Source: an uncultured Litoreibacter sp. (GTDB taxonomy: Bacteria; Pseudomonadota; Alphaproteobacteria; Rhodobacterales; Rhodobacteraceae). From it: a stretch of 64,000 nt of DNA. The notes under the pieces were generated by a model. It ran no database searches. It worked only from the letters and a program-made list of their open reading frames with translations, and was not told the DNA's origin. Location of the stretch: positions 1 through 64,000 of the forward strand of contig CANMWQ010000001.1 of NCBI GenBank assembly GCA_947501685.1. The letters are read 5' to 3'. The translations under genes and the position numbers were made by a program. Position 1 is the first letter of the stretch; every line of letters begins with the position of its first letter. Shown in pieces: positions 34,363-42,945 of this stretch.

Positions 34363-34773
34363 ATGCAAACCTTCCTCGCAACAGCACTTACATCAGCTGT
34401 CATCGCCGTCATCGCGCTGGTTCCCACCACGGCCTCCGCAGGCGAGATGTCAATGACAGGCACCTTCACTGGCGACAATGACCACATCACCACCGGCGGC
34501 GTCTCCGTCGTCAAAACCGCCAATGGCGGCGCGGTCGTCATTCTCGACACGAATTTCAGCCTCGACGGCGCACCGGACCCGAAAGTCGGATTTGGCAAAG
34601 ACGGCGCCTATGCCGAGATCACCGATCTGGGCGAGCTGACCCAAAATACTGGCCTGCAGGTCTTCGTCGTACCCGCATCCGTCAACGTGGATGATTACAA
34701 CGAGGTCTACATCTGGTGCGAGCAGTTCAGCGTGTCGCTGGGCAAGGCCGATCTGGCTCCCTATTCCAACTAA
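34363..34773 (+). CDS. secreted DM13-domain protein
   Basis: A 136-aa exported protein: signal MQTFLATALTSAVIAVIALVPTTASA, then GTFTGDNDHITTGGVSVVKTANGGAVVILDTNFSLDGAPDPKVGF and, at the end, YNEVYIWCEQFSVSLGKADL. The late W-C-E-x-F-x-V-x-x-G-x-A-x-L block is the hallmark of the DM13 domain, which has been proposed to take part in electron transfer, with the single Cys as the redox-relevant residue. It precedes an SPW membrane protein by 51 bp, a likely two-gene unit ended by a terminator. The unit sits between fabA and fabB. Confidence 0.8.
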   Translation: MQTFLATALTSAVIAVIALVPTTASAGEMSMTGTFTGDNDHITTGGVSVVKTANGGAVVILDTNFSLDGAPDPKVGFGKDGAYAEITDLGELTQNTGLQVFVVPASVNVDDYNEVYIWCEQFSVSLGKADLAPYSN

Positions 34774-34824
34774 CCCAAACCCCCAACCCACCAATCACAC
34801 CCCCTATTGAAAGGAGGCTCCCCC

Positions 34825-35193
34825 ATGGCGAGCATCATGAACAAAAACGTACACGCCTATCTTGACTACCCGGTTGCCCTGGGCCTGATGGCCATGCCGG
34901 CATTGCTTGGCCTTGGCACCACCAACCCTCTGGCATTCTGGCTGTCAACGATCACCGGCATCGCAGCGCTGGTGCTGACCATCTTCACCGACCACCAACT
35001 GGGCCTGATCAAAATCCTGCCCTACAAACTTCACCTGGCCGTTGATTTCCTTGTTGGCCTGGCCTTCGTCGCCGCTCCCTTCGCGCTGGGCTTTGCCGGG
35101 CTGGACGCGGCCTATTACTGGGTGCTGGGCGCCACGGTGCTTGTGGTCGTTACCCTTGATCGCACCGAAGCGATGGATGCAAGCACGGCCTGA
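34825..35193 (+). CDS. SPW-repeat-like membrane protein
   Basis: A 122-aa protein with four hydrophobic segments in two repeats (YLDYPVALGLMAMPALLGLG...AFWLSTITGIAALVLTIFTDH and LHLAVDFLVGLAFVAAPFALGFAGLDAAYYWVLGATVLVVVTL), the pattern of SPW-family membrane proteins. AAGGAGG at 34811 sets the start at ATG 34825; the track starts six codons earlier at TTG. It probably forms a unit with the DM13 gene. Function unknown. Confidence 0.72.
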   Translation: MASIMNKNVHAYLDYPVALGLMAMPALLGLGTTNPLAFWLSTITGIAALVLTIFTDHQLGLIKILPYKLHLAVDFLVGLAFVAAPFALGFAGLDAAYYWVLGATVLVVVTLDRTEAMDASTA

Positions 35194-35219
35194 TCCCACC
35201 AGAGGCTTGTGTCATTGAG

Positions 35220-35255
35220 GCCCGCGCAGTTCCCACGCGTGGGCTTCTCTTTTTT
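35220..35255 (+). terminator. intrinsic terminator after the SPW gene
   Basis: Stem GCCCGCGC / GCGTGGGC (8 bp, one G-U pair) with a 9-nt loop, then TTCTCTTTTTT. It separates DM13-SPW from fabB, so fabB-fabI must have its own promoter in the following 100 bp. Confidence 0.75.
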
Positions 35256-35358
35256 GGTGCGCTGACAAGGCGCACCAACCTGCCGTTTTCCCCTTTCGCC
35301 TTGCACAGATCCGACGCCCTGTCCTACATGAGGCAAGGCTTGAAAGAGGAGTGCGCCC

Positions 35359-36588
35359 ATGCGCCGCGTCGTCGTCACAGGTTTGGGGATCGTCTCCCCC
35401 ATCGGCAACTCAGCCGATGAGGTCACTGCCGCGTTGAAGGCTGGCACATCCGGCATCGAGGCCTCCGAGGCTATGGCAGAGCACGGCTTCCGCAGTCAAA
35501 TCGCGGGCACTTTGAAGATCGACATCAAGGAGCATGTCGACAAACGCCGCCTGCGCTTCATGGGGCCGGGGGCCGCCTACGCCCATATCGCGATGGAGCA
35601 GGCGATTGCCGATGCAGGGCTTGAGCAAACCGACGTGGTCAACCCGCGCACCGGCTTGATCGCAGGCTCCGGCGGGCCTTCCACCTCCGCCATGTTTGCG
35701 GCCCACCAATCCGTGCTGCAAACCGGCGCCACCAAGCGCATCGGACCCTTTGCGGTGCCCAAATGCATGGGCTCGACGATCTCCGCCAATCTGGCGACGG
35801 CCTACCAGATCAAAGGCATCAACTACTCCATCACCTCCGCTTGCTCGACCTCGCTGCATTGCATCGGCGCTGCCAGCGAGCAGATCATGCTGGGCAAGCA
35901 AGACGTTATGTTTGCCGGCGGCGGGGAGGAGCTTGACTGGACCCTCTCCTGCCTCTTTGACGCGATGGGCGCGATGAGCAGCAAGTATAACGACACGCCC
36001 ACCAAGGCCTCCCGCGCCTTCGATGCGGATCGCGACGGCTTCGTCATCGCAGGCGGTGGCGGCATGGTGGTGCTCGAAGAGCTGGAACACGCCCGCGCGC
36101 GCGGCGCAAAAATCTACGCGGAGGTTACAGGCTTCGGCGCAACCTCCGACGGCGCCGACATGGTGGCTCCCTCAGGCGAGGGTGGAGAGCGGGCAATGCG
36201 TCTGGCGCTGGACACCATCCCCGAAGGCCGTGCGGTCAGCTACATCAACGCGCATGGCACCTCGACCCCTGTTGGCGACGTGGGCGAGGTTGAGGCCGTG
36301 CGCCGCGTCTTTGGCCAAGGCTCGACGCCGCCCATCAGCTCAACCAAGTCGATGACCGGCCACAGCCAGGGGGCCACGGGCGCACAAGAGGCCGTTTACT
36401 GCCTGCTGATGCTCAACGGCGATTTCATTGCCCCGTCGATCAATGTCGACACGCTCGACCCCGCTCTTGACCCCGCCGAGATCGCCACATCCCTCGTCGA
36501 GAACGCAGGGCTGGACACGGTGATGACCAACTCTTTTGGGTTTGGTGGCACCAACGGCTCGATGCTGCTTTCAAAGTTCAAGGACTAA
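35359..36588 (+). CDS. fabB: 3-oxoacyl-ACP synthase I
   Basis: Elongates fatty acids and is essential for the unsaturated branch after FabA. The 409-aa thiolase-fold protein carries the catalytic Cys in [15 protein letters not shown] (about residue 163) and the two His in [11 protein letters not shown] and [10 protein letters not shown], with [11 protein letters not shown] at the end. GAGGAG precedes ATG. It is separated from fabA by the DM13-SPW insert but only 3 bp from fabI. Confidence 0.96.
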   Translation: MRRVVVTGLGIVSPIGNSADEVTAALKAGTSGIEASEAMAEHGFRSQIAGTLKIDIKEHVDKRRLRFMGPGAAYAHIAMEQAIADAGLEQTDVVNPRTGLIAGSGGPSTSAMFAAHQSVLQTGATKRIGPFAVPKCMGSTISANLATAYQIKGINYSITSACSTSLHCIGAASEQIMLGKQDVMFAGGGEELDWTLSCLFDAMGAMSSKYNDTPTKASRAFDADRDGFVIAGGGGMVVLEELEHARARGAKIYAEVTGFGATSDGADMVAPSGEGGERAMRLALDTIPEGRAVSYINAHGTSTPVGDVGEVEAVRRVFGQGSTPPISSTKSMTGHSQGATGAQEAVYCLLMLNGDFIAPSINVDTLDPALDPAEIATSLVENAGLDTVMTNSFGFGGTNGSMLLSKFKD

Positions 36589-36591
36589 ACC

Positions 36592-37392
36592 ATGGCCAAT
36601 TTCACAAGCGGATCAATGGCGGGCAAACGCGGCCTTATTATGGGCGTCGCCAATGAACGCTCCATCGCCTGGGGCATCGCCAAGGCTATGTCCGAGGCAG
36701 GTGCGGAGCTCGCCTTTTCTTACCAAGGCGAAGCCTTCGGCAAACGTGTGCAACCGCTGGCCGAAAGCGTGGGTTCAGACATCTTGGTCAATGTGGACGT
36801 CACGGATGATGCCTCGTTGGATGCGTGTTTCAAGACCCTCGAGGACAAATGGGGCAGCCTTGATTTCGTGGTCCACGCCATCGCCTTTTCAGACAAGAAC
36901 GAGCTCACGGGCCGGTTCATCAACACCTCCCGCGAGAACTTCAAGAACTCGATGGTGATCAGCTGTTACTCGCTGATCGACGTCGCCAAACGCGCCGCCC
37001 CCTTGATGTCCGAGGGCGGGACCTTGCTGACACTGACCTACCAAGGCTCCAACCGGGTGACGCCGTTCTATAACGTCATGGGTGTGGCCAAAGCCGCACT
37101 TGAATCCACCGTGCGCTATCTGGCCAATGACCTTGGGCCCGGCGGCATCCGCGTCAACGCCATCTCGCCGGGTCCAATGAAAACCCTCGCAGGTGCTGCC
37201 ATCGGTGGCGCGCGCAAAACCTTCCGCCAAACGGAGGCAAATGCCCCCCTGCGCTCCAATGCCACGCTTGATGCGGTTGGCGGCACGGCGGTCTATCTGG
37301 CCTCAGACGCAGGTGCCTGCACAACAGGAGAAATCATCCGCGTCGATGGCGGCTACCACGTGCTCGGCATGCCTCAGCCCGAACACCTCTAA
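36592..37392 (+). CDS. fabI: enoyl-ACP reductase (NADH), FabI type
   Basis: Last reduction in each fatty-acid elongation cycle. The 266-aa atypical SDR starts GKRGLIMGVANERSIAWGIAKA and has the catalytic pair Tyr-x6-Lys in YNVMGVAKAALESTVRYLA and SPGPMKTLAGAAIGGARK. It is the enzyme targeted by triclosan in many bacteria. Co-transcribed with fabB (3-bp gap). The C-terminal VDGGYHVLGMPQPEHL is typical for alphaproteobacterial FabI. Confidence 0.95.
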   Translation: MANFTSGSMAGKRGLIMGVANERSIAWGIAKAMSEAGAELAFSYQGEAFGKRVQPLAESVGSDILVNVDVTDDASLDACFKTLEDKWGSLDFVVHAIAFSDKNELTGRFINTSRENFKNSMVISCYSLIDVAKRAAPLMSEGGTLLTLTYQGSNRVTPFYNVMGVAKAALESTVRYLANDLGPGGIRVNAISPGPMKTLAGAAIGGARKTFRQTEANAPLRSNATLDAVGGTAVYLASDAGACTTGEIIRVDGGYHVLGMPQPEHL

Positions 37393-37405
37393 CCCCCATC
37401 ATTGC

Positions 37406-37449
37406 TTCAAAAATACTCCGGGGGAGCCGAAGGCGGGGGAAGAGCCCCC
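37406..37449 (+). repeat. REP-like intergenic repeat, copy 2
   Basis: TTCAAAAATACTCC, then GGGGGAGCCGAAGGC, then the hairpin GGGGG-aagag-CCCCC. The same order of parts as copies 1, 3 and 4, but diverged in the first block. It lies directly downstream of fabI, before the convergent VOC gene. Confidence 0.55.
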
Positions 37450-37496
37450 TCCACCGCGTCGCGCGCAGCGCGGCGCAAAACCTCAAGCCAGACGCG

Positions 37497-37874
37497 TCAA
37501 GACGGGGTCATCAACCCAATCGCCGCCCCGCTCGGGTCCGCAATCATCGCAATCCGCCCCACACCCGGCACATCCCACGGCGCGCGATGCACCACACCGC
37601 CCAGCGCCTGCGTCTCCTTGACGGCGGCATCCACGTCATCCACCGCCAGATAGGTCATCCAATGCGGCGGCACGTTTTCCATGCCTTCCATATCCGCCAA
37701 AGACATCATCCCCCCGACCATGTCCTCACCCTTTTTAGCAAGGTAATACAGGCCTTCCTCCATCGGCATTGTGTCCCACTCCCAGCCGCAAACAGCCGTG
37801 TAGTAGGTCTTGGCTTTCTCGATATCCCCGGTCATCAGCTCGGTCCAATGGATCGTTCCATGTAACTCGCTCAT
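37497..37874 (-). CDS. VOC-superfamily (glyoxalase/bleomycin-resistance fold) protein
   Basis: A 125-aa single-copy VOC protein (ELHGTIHWTELMTGDIEKAKTYYTAVCGWEWDTMP, WMTYLAVDDVDAAVKETQALGGVV, GVGRIAMIADPSGAAIGLM). The His in TIHWTEL and the Asp-Pro of IADPSGAAIGL are at the metal-ligand places of the family, though the last acidic ligand seems replaced. TAAGGAGG precedes the ATG. Substrate unknown. It is divergent from the haloacid dehalogenase operon, 96 bp away. Confidence 0.8.
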   Translation of the reverse strand: MSELHGTIHWTELMTGDIEKAKTYYTAVCGWEWDTMPMEEGLYYLAKKGEDMVGGMMSLADMEGMENVPPHWMTYLAVDDVDAAVKETQALGGVVHRAPWDVPGVGRIAMIADPSGAAIGLMTPS

Positions 37875-37970
37875 GTTTTCCTCCTTATCCGTTGCCCGCT
37901 CAGCATAACACGATTCTCATGTTTTCCTCTGCCCCCGCCTGTGCAAGGTTCCAGACAGGAGGACCGTCCC

Positions 37971-38657
37971 ATGCCAATCACCACCTGCGTCTTCGACGCA
38001 TACGGCACGCTTTTCGATGTCGCCGCCGCCGCGCGCACCGCCGCAAGCGAACCGGGGCGAGACGCGCTTGCAGCCTGTTGGCAAAAGCTGGCGAATGATT
38101 GGCGTCTGAAACAGTTACAATATACCTGGCTGCGCGCCGTCGCTGACGCGCATGGGGATTTCTGGAACGTCACTCAAGACGGGCTCGATTGGGCCATGGA
38201 AAATAACGGACTTGATGATCCCGAGCTGCGCGAACGCCTGCTGCAGCTTTACTGGGAGCTGCAAGCCTACCCGGAGGTACCCGAGATGCTTGGGACCTTG
38301 AAACAGGCGGGCCTGAACACCGCGATCCTGTCAAACGGCTCACCCGCGATGCTGGACGGCGCGGTGCAATCAGCGGGCTTGGGCGAGATGCTGGACGACG
38401 TGCTCAGCGTTGAAAGCGTCGGCATCTTCAAGCCGCATAAATCGGTCTATGACCTCGTCGGCAAGCGTTTCCAATGCGCAAATGAAGAGGTCCTCTTCGT
38501 CTCCTCCAACGGCTGGGACGCGGCGGCCTCCGCGGGCTATGGGTTTCAAACCGTCTGGGTCAACCGCGCAGGCGAGCCGATGGACCGCCTGCCATGGACA
38601 CCTTCAAATGTCCTAACGGACCTGACCACCATTCCAGAATTGGCATCATCCCTATGA
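37971..38657 (+). CDS. (S)-2-haloacid dehalogenase (HAD type II)
   Basis: Hydrolyses L-2-haloalkanoic acids to D-2-hydroxy acids. At 228 aa it has the family length. The catalytic residues of the well-studied L-DEX enzymes can be matched: nucleophile Asp in CVFDAYGTLFDV, Arg/Tyr in LKQLQYTWLRA, Ser-Asn in ILSNGSP, Lys and Tyr in VGIFKPHKSVYDL, and Ser-Asn-Asp in VSSNGWDAAASAGYGFQTVWVNR. AGGAGG precedes ATG 37971. First gene of a four-gene operon joined by ATGA overlaps. Other HAD substrates such as phosphoglycolate are less likely because of the NGWD motif. Confidence 0.88.
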   Translation: MPITTCVFDAYGTLFDVAAAARTAASEPGRDALAACWQKLANDWRLKQLQYTWLRAVADAHGDFWNVTQDGLDWAMENNGLDDPELRERLLQLYWELQAYPEVPEMLGTLKQAGLNTAILSNGSPAMLDGAVQSAGLGEMLDDVLSVESVGIFKPHKSVYDLVGKRFQCANEEVLFVSSNGWDAAASAGYGFQTVWVNRAGEPMDRLPWTPSNVLTDLTTIPELASSL

Positions 38658-39475
38658 GCAGCTTCACCGCGTCCGACGGCGCCCGGCTTCACTACACAGA
38701 CCAAGGCGCAGGCCTTCCCGTGCTCTGCCTTGCGGGCCTCACCCGCAACAGCTCCGACTTCGACTATGTCGCCCCGCATCTGACAGACGTGCGCCTGATC
38801 CGGCTTGACTATCGCGGGCGCGGGAAATCCGACTGGTCCGGCCCGGAGACCTACAATTTGCAACGCGAAGGCCTCGACGCGGTCGAGCTGCTGGATCATC
38901 TCGGCCTGCGCAGCGCCGCCATCCTTGGCACCTCGCGCGGCGGCATCATCGCTATGGGTTTGGCCGCCACCGTCAAGGACCGCATCAAGGGCGTTTGCCT
39001 GAACGATATCGGGCCCGAAATCGCGGCACCTGGTCTGGACGCGATCAGAGATTACTTGGGCCGGCGTCCCGCCTTCAAAACCCGTGCGGAGGCTGTCAAA
39101 GCCCTCTCCACCCGCTTGCCCGGCTTCGACAATGTGCCCGAAAGCCGCTGGATCGAGGAGGCCGAACGCCACTATATCGAAGACTCCCAAGGCCTCACTT
39201 TCAACTACGACCCCAAGCTGCGCGAGGCGGTGCTTGGGGCGTCGCAAAACCTCAACCCCGACCTCTGGCCGTTCTTCGATGCGCTTGACGGCCTGCCGCT
39301 GGCCTTGATCCGGGGGGCAAACTCGAACCTGCTCACCTCGGACACCGCCAACAAAATGCAAGCCAAACGCCCCGACATGCTGTTTGCCGACATCCCGGAC
39401 CGGGGCCACGTGCCCTTCCTTGACGAGCCCGGCTCCCTGCTCACGATCAATGCGTGGCTGGAGGAATGCAGATGA
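38654..39475 (+). CDS. alpha/beta hydrolase
   Basis: A 273-aa hydrolase fold protein (LHYTDQGAGLPVLCLAGLTRNSSDFDYVAPHL, DYRGRGKSDW, catalytic Ser in LGTSRGGIIAMGLA, His in DRGHVPFLDEP). The start at 38654 overlaps the stop of the dehalogenase gene (ATGA); the track starts 20 codons too early. The nucleophile elbow G-T-S-R-G is unusual compared with GxSxGG. It may hydrolyse an ester or lactone linked to the dehalogenase product; this is inferred from the operon. Confidence 0.82.
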   Translation: MSSFTASDGARLHYTDQGAGLPVLCLAGLTRNSSDFDYVAPHLTDVRLIRLDYRGRGKSDWSGPETYNLQREGLDAVELLDHLGLRSAAILGTSRGGIIAMGLAATVKDRIKGVCLNDIGPEIAAPGLDAIRDYLGRRPAFKTRAEAVKALSTRLPGFDNVPESRWIEEAERHYIEDSQGLTFNYDPKLREAVLGASQNLNPDLWPFFDALDGLPLALIRGANSNLLTSDTANKMQAKRPDMLFADIPDRGHVPFLDEPGSLLTINAWLEECR

Positions 39476-40452
39476 ATATCGACATGATTGAGGCCGCCGC
39501 AGGCAGGCTGAAAGGCCATGCGCGCGTCACGCCGCTGCTGAACTCCTCTTTCCTTGACGAGATCGCCGGACGCCGCGTCTTTCTCAAAACCGAGGCCCTG
39601 CAACATACCGGCTCTTTCAAGTTTCGCGGCGGCTGGTCGGCGGTCTCGGCGCTGACCGACAACGCGCTCAAAGCCGGCGTCATCGCGTTTTCCAGCGGCA
39701 ACCATGCCCAAGGCGTCGCACTGGCGGCCCGCGAACACGGCACCAGCGCGGTGATCGTGATGCCCGCCGATGCCCCGCAAATGAAGATCGACAACACCCG
39801 CGCGCTGGGCGCAGACGTGGTGCTCTATGATCGCGAAACCGAAGACCGGCAAGCCATCGGGGCTGAGCTCTCTGAAGCACGCGGCCTGACCCTGATCAAA
39901 CCCTTTGACGAGCCTCAGGTCGTTGCAGGCCAGGGCACCTGCGGACTGGAGATTGCCGCGCAGGCCACTGAGCTTGGCGTGAACGCAAGCGAGGTTCTGG
40001 TCTGCTGCGGTGGCGGCGGGCTGACGGCTGGCATCGCACTCGCGCTTGAAGCCAAAGCACCGCACCTGACAACCCGCCCCGTGGAACCCGCAGGCTTCGA
40101 CGACGTCACCCGCTCGTTGGTCGCGGGCGAGATCAAGGCCAATCCCAGCCAATCCGGCTCCATCTGCGACGCCATTGTCACGCAGCAACCGGGTGATCTG
40201 ACCTTCCCCATCATGCAGCGCCTTTGCGGCGCGGGGCTCGTGGTCCCCGATGAAGACTGCCTGCGCGCCATGGCGCTGGCCTTCTCCCGCCTCAAAATCG
40301 TGCTGGAACCCGGCGGCGCCATCGCATTGGCCGCAGCGCTCTTTCATGGCGATCAGATCACAGGCGAGGACGTCATCGCCGTGGCCTCCGGCGGCAATGT
40401 AGACGCGGCGCAATTTCAGGACGCCCTGACCAAATACGGAGACACCGCATGA
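39472..40452 (+). CDS. PLP-dependent threonine/serine dehydratase-like enzyme
   Basis: A 326-aa fold-type II PLP enzyme. The Schiff-base Lys lies in ALQHTGSFKFRGGWSAV, the substrate loop is FSSGNHAQGVALAA and the phosphate-binding loop is CCGGGGLTAGIALA; the end LEPGGAIALAAALFHG is that of threonine dehydratases and serine racemases. No C-terminal ACT domain is present, so it is a catabolic or racemase-type member. It overlaps both neighbours by ATGA. Possible substrates are threonine, serine or a hydroxy-amino acid such as 3-hydroxyaspartate; not decidable here. Confidence 0.85.
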   Translation: MNIDMIEAAAGRLKGHARVTPLLNSSFLDEIAGRRVFLKTEALQHTGSFKFRGGWSAVSALTDNALKAGVIAFSSGNHAQGVALAAREHGTSAVIVMPADAPQMKIDNTRALGADVVLYDRETEDRQAIGAELSEARGLTLIKPFDEPQVVAGQGTCGLEIAAQATELGVNASEVLVCCGGGGLTAGIALALEAKAPHLTTRPVEPAGFDDVTRSLVAGEIKANPSQSGSICDAIVTQQPGDLTFPIMQRLCGAGLVVPDEDCLRAMALAFSRLKIVLEPGGAIALAAALFHGDQITGEDVIAVASGGNVDAAQFQDALTKYGDTA

Positions 40453-41630
40453 CCGATTTCACCATCGCCAGTTTCAACGTCAAAAACCTGATCGCGGCGG
40501 AGGAGGAATATTACCGTTTCCAGACCTACACCACCGAGGAACATGCCTGGAAAGAAGACTGGCTGGCCGATCAACTGGTGCGGATGAACCCCGACATTAT
40601 AGGCTTTCAGGAAATCTTCGAGCTGCCCGCGCTGCAAGCGGTGGTCGATGAAGCGGATCGCATCGGAGGGGCCTCCAACGAAGATGTGGTGCCCGGCTCT
40701 GACAAAAAATACCGCAAGAAAGCGATCTTCCGCAAACTGGCCTATCGCGGCTATAGCGAGGCCAAAATCGCCTTCGCTCCCAACGCCAATGACGGGGAAC
40801 CCGGCGAGCGCCGTCCGGGTCTTGCGATCCTGTCGCGCTATGGCTTTGAGGGCACGCCTGAGGTCATCCAGGACCTCTCCCCCAAGCTCGCCGTGCAATT
40901 TGAAGGCGGCGAGGCAGGCCATTTCAAGCTGGATCGCCTGTCGCGCCCCTTGATGAAAGCCCGCATCCCGGTGGGCAATCAGATCATCACCGTGTTCAAC
41001 TGCCACCTGAAATCCAAGCTCGGCGAATTTCACCGCCCCGAGGGCGCAGATTACGCACCCGAAGCAGACCTGACCGCCTACGACCCCGTCGGCCGCGCCT
41101 TGGGCGCGCTACGTGCTGCCACCCGCCGCATGGCGGAGGCTTGGGTCCTGCGCCGCCTGATTGTCGAGGAACTGCAAGCCGGTCACCCGGTCATGGTCTT
41201 GGGCGATTTCAACGACAGCGAAAATGCCGTCAGTTCTGAGATCATCGCCGGAGAACGCCCGTTCAAAAACTACTCATGGATGCTGCGCCACGACGCGTCC
41301 CACCCCAACAACCGCTATTCAAAAGAAGAAAACGAGCAGATTCAGGAGGCTGTCGATAAGGTTCGTCTGGAAAGCTGCGAAAAGCTCTTTGTCAAGAAAT
41401 CCCTGCGCGACATGGTTTACACCTCGGCCTTTGGCGGGGTCTTTGAGAGCATCGACCAAATCCTTGTCTCGCGGCACTTCCGCGAGGGCAAAGCCCAGAT
41501 CGCAGAAATGGAATATTTCTCCGTCTTCAACGACCACCTCACCGACGGCTCACATCCCGAAGCGCCCTATAACAAACTGGCCTCCGACCACGGGCAAATC
41601 ATGGGCCATTTCAAACTCTGGGACAGCTAA
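40449..41630 (+). CDS. endonuclease/exonuclease/phosphatase-family protein
   Basis: A 393-aa EEP-fold hydrolase (FTIASFNVKNL with metal-binding Asn, IIGFQEIFELPALQ with Glu, RPGLAILSRYGF, FNCHLKSKLGEF with His, VMVLGDFNDSENAVSSE with Asp/Asn, and SDHGQIMGHF at the end with Asp-His). All active-site residues of the DNase I/AP-endonuclease-like superfamily are present. It may act on nucleic acid, phosphoinositides or other phosphodiesters. It is longer than typical exonuclease III, with a His-poor insert around residues 190-215. Last gene of the ATGA-coupled operon; a repeat copy follows at the stop. Confidence 0.8.
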   Translation: MTDFTIASFNVKNLIAAEEEYYRFQTYTTEEHAWKEDWLADQLVRMNPDIIGFQEIFELPALQAVVDEADRIGGASNEDVVPGSDKKYRKKAIFRKLAYRGYSEAKIAFAPNANDGEPGERRPGLAILSRYGFEGTPEVIQDLSPKLAVQFEGGEAGHFKLDRLSRPLMKARIPVGNQIITVFNCHLKSKLGEFHRPEGADYAPEADLTAYDPVGRALGALRAATRRMAEAWVLRRLIVEELQAGHPVMVLGDFNDSENAVSSEIIAGERPFKNYSWMLRHDASHPNNRYSKEENEQIQEAVDKVRLESCEKLFVKKSLRDMVYTSAFGGVFESIDQILVSRHFREGKAQIAEMEYFSVFNDHLTDGSHPEAPYNKLASDHGQIMGHFKLWDS

Positions 41631-41692
41631 CTCTTTCCATGTTCAGAAATATCCTCAAGGGGATGCCGCTGCGGCGGGGAGGGAACCTCCCC
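41631..41692 (+). repeat. REP-like intergenic repeat, copy 3
   Basis: Starts right after the TAA of the EEP gene with CTCTTTCCATGTTCAGAAAT and ATCC, then GCCGCTGCGGC, then the hairpin GGGGAGG-gaa-CCTCCCC (41676-41692). The first 24 bases recur exactly, in inverted orientation, at 46384-46407. Confidence 0.75.
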
Positions 41693-41726
41693 AAGAGCAG
41701 AATAAAACAAACGCAGCGCAGCTGCC

Positions 41727-42944
41727 CTATTCCGAAGCTGCCCCGGTCGGGTGCCGCAGGCTGGCCGAATAGACCATCCAGCTCACCAGCATCAAAACCA
41801 TCGCCAACAAAAACGGCGCGCCGGGCAAATACACCCAAGCGCCATGCCCTGTGAAGAACCAGAAAATCTGCGTCATCACCACCGGCGCGAGGATCATTCC
41901 AATGGAGTTGATCGACGACAACACGCCCTGCAACTCGCCTTGTTGATTGTCATCTGCCCGCCCCGACATCACAGCCGACAAGGCCGGGGCCACGACGGCC
42001 CCAAGGGCAGCAAACGGAGTCAAAACCAGCAACAGCCAGCCGCTCGAGATGAACCCCATCAGGATCAGTGTGCCTGCGTTATACAGCAGGCCAAAATAGA
42101 CGGTCCTACGCTCGCCAAATCGCGCGATGATCCGGCGGATCAGCAGGCCCTGTGTCACCGCAATCGAGATACCATAAAGCGCCAAGGAGGCACCAATCAT
42201 ACCGGGCGACCAGCCGAAATTCGCGCTGGTATAATAGGCCCAGACCGCCGGGTAGACCATGTTGGAGATCTGGTAGAAAAAATAAACCACCATCAACGCC
42301 GTCAGCCCCGGCAGCTTGCTGATATAGGAAAACGCCCCAACCGGGTTCGCCCTTGACCACTCGAGTCTGCGGCGGTTCTCGGGTGTCACGGTTTCGGGCA
42401 GAACAAAATAGCCAAAGACCAGATTGGCCGCCGTCAGCGCCGCGGCTGCCCAGAACGGCGCGCGAGGTCCCAACTCCGCCAGTAGCCCGCCAATCACTGG
42501 CCCCAACACGAACCCCGCCCCGAAGGCCGCGGAGATCAGCCCAAAGTTCTGCGCCTTCTTCTCGCGTGGGGAGATGTCGGCCATAAACGCGCTGGCGGTC
42601 GAATGCGTGGCCGCCGTGATCCCGCCGATCACGCGCCCGATCAGCAGCAACCAGATCGTGCCCGCCACCGCCATCAGCACGTAATCCAGTGCCATCACCC
42701 CCAGCGAGACCAGCAAGACCGGACGGCGGCCAAACCGATCCGACAGGCTGCCCAATGTCGGGCTAAAGAGAAATTGCATCACCGCAAAAAGCGCCGACAG
42801 GATGCCGCCCCAAAGTGCTGCATTGGCGATATCGCCGCCCTGCACCTCCATGATCAGGTCAGGCATGACCGGAAGGATCAATCCGATCCCCATCGCGTCC
42901 AGCGTCAGGGTGATCAGGATGAAGGTGACGGCCTTGTTTTGCAT
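41727..42944 (-). CDS. MFS transporter (TCR/Tet-like, 12 TM)
   Basis: A 405-aa major facilitator with about twelve membrane segments. The start is MQNKAVTFILITLTLDAMGIGLILPVMPDL, the loop 2-3 motif is GSLSDRFGRRPVLL and the motif-C-like element is AAFGAGFVLGPVIGG, an arrangement typical of TetA-class drug/H+ antiporters. Start at 42944 lies 1 bp after pcaB, so it is in the pcaD-pcaB operon and may carry an aromatic acid or its intermediate rather than a drug. The track adds 24 residues that lie within pcaB. Confidence 0.85.
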   Translation of the reverse strand: MQNKAVTFILITLTLDAMGIGLILPVMPDLIMEVQGGDIANAALWGGILSALFAVMQFLFSPTLGSLSDRFGRRPVLLVSLGVMALDYVLMAVAGTIWLLLIGRVIGGITAATHSTASAFMADISPREKKAQNFGLISAAFGAGFVLGPVIGGLLAELGPRAPFWAAAALTAANLVFGYFVLPETVTPENRRRLEWSRANPVGAFSYISKLPGLTALMVVYFFYQISNMVYPAVWAYYTSANFGWSPGMIGASLALYGISIAVTQGLLIRRIIARFGERRTVYFGLLYNAGTLILMGFISSGWLLLVLTPFAALGAVVAPALSAVMSGRADDNQQGELQGVLSSINSIGMILAPVVMTQIFWFFTGHGAWVYLPGAPFLLAMVLMLVSWMVYSASLRHPTGAASE

Positions 42945-42945
42945 G

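Noticed and set aside
39472-40452. The PLP enzyme as BhcB (beta-hydroxyaspartate dehydratase)
   Set aside because: Fold and motifs allow it, but the N-terminal and central sequence do not match BhcB as I recall it, and it is 32 kb from the bhcD-like gene in another operon.
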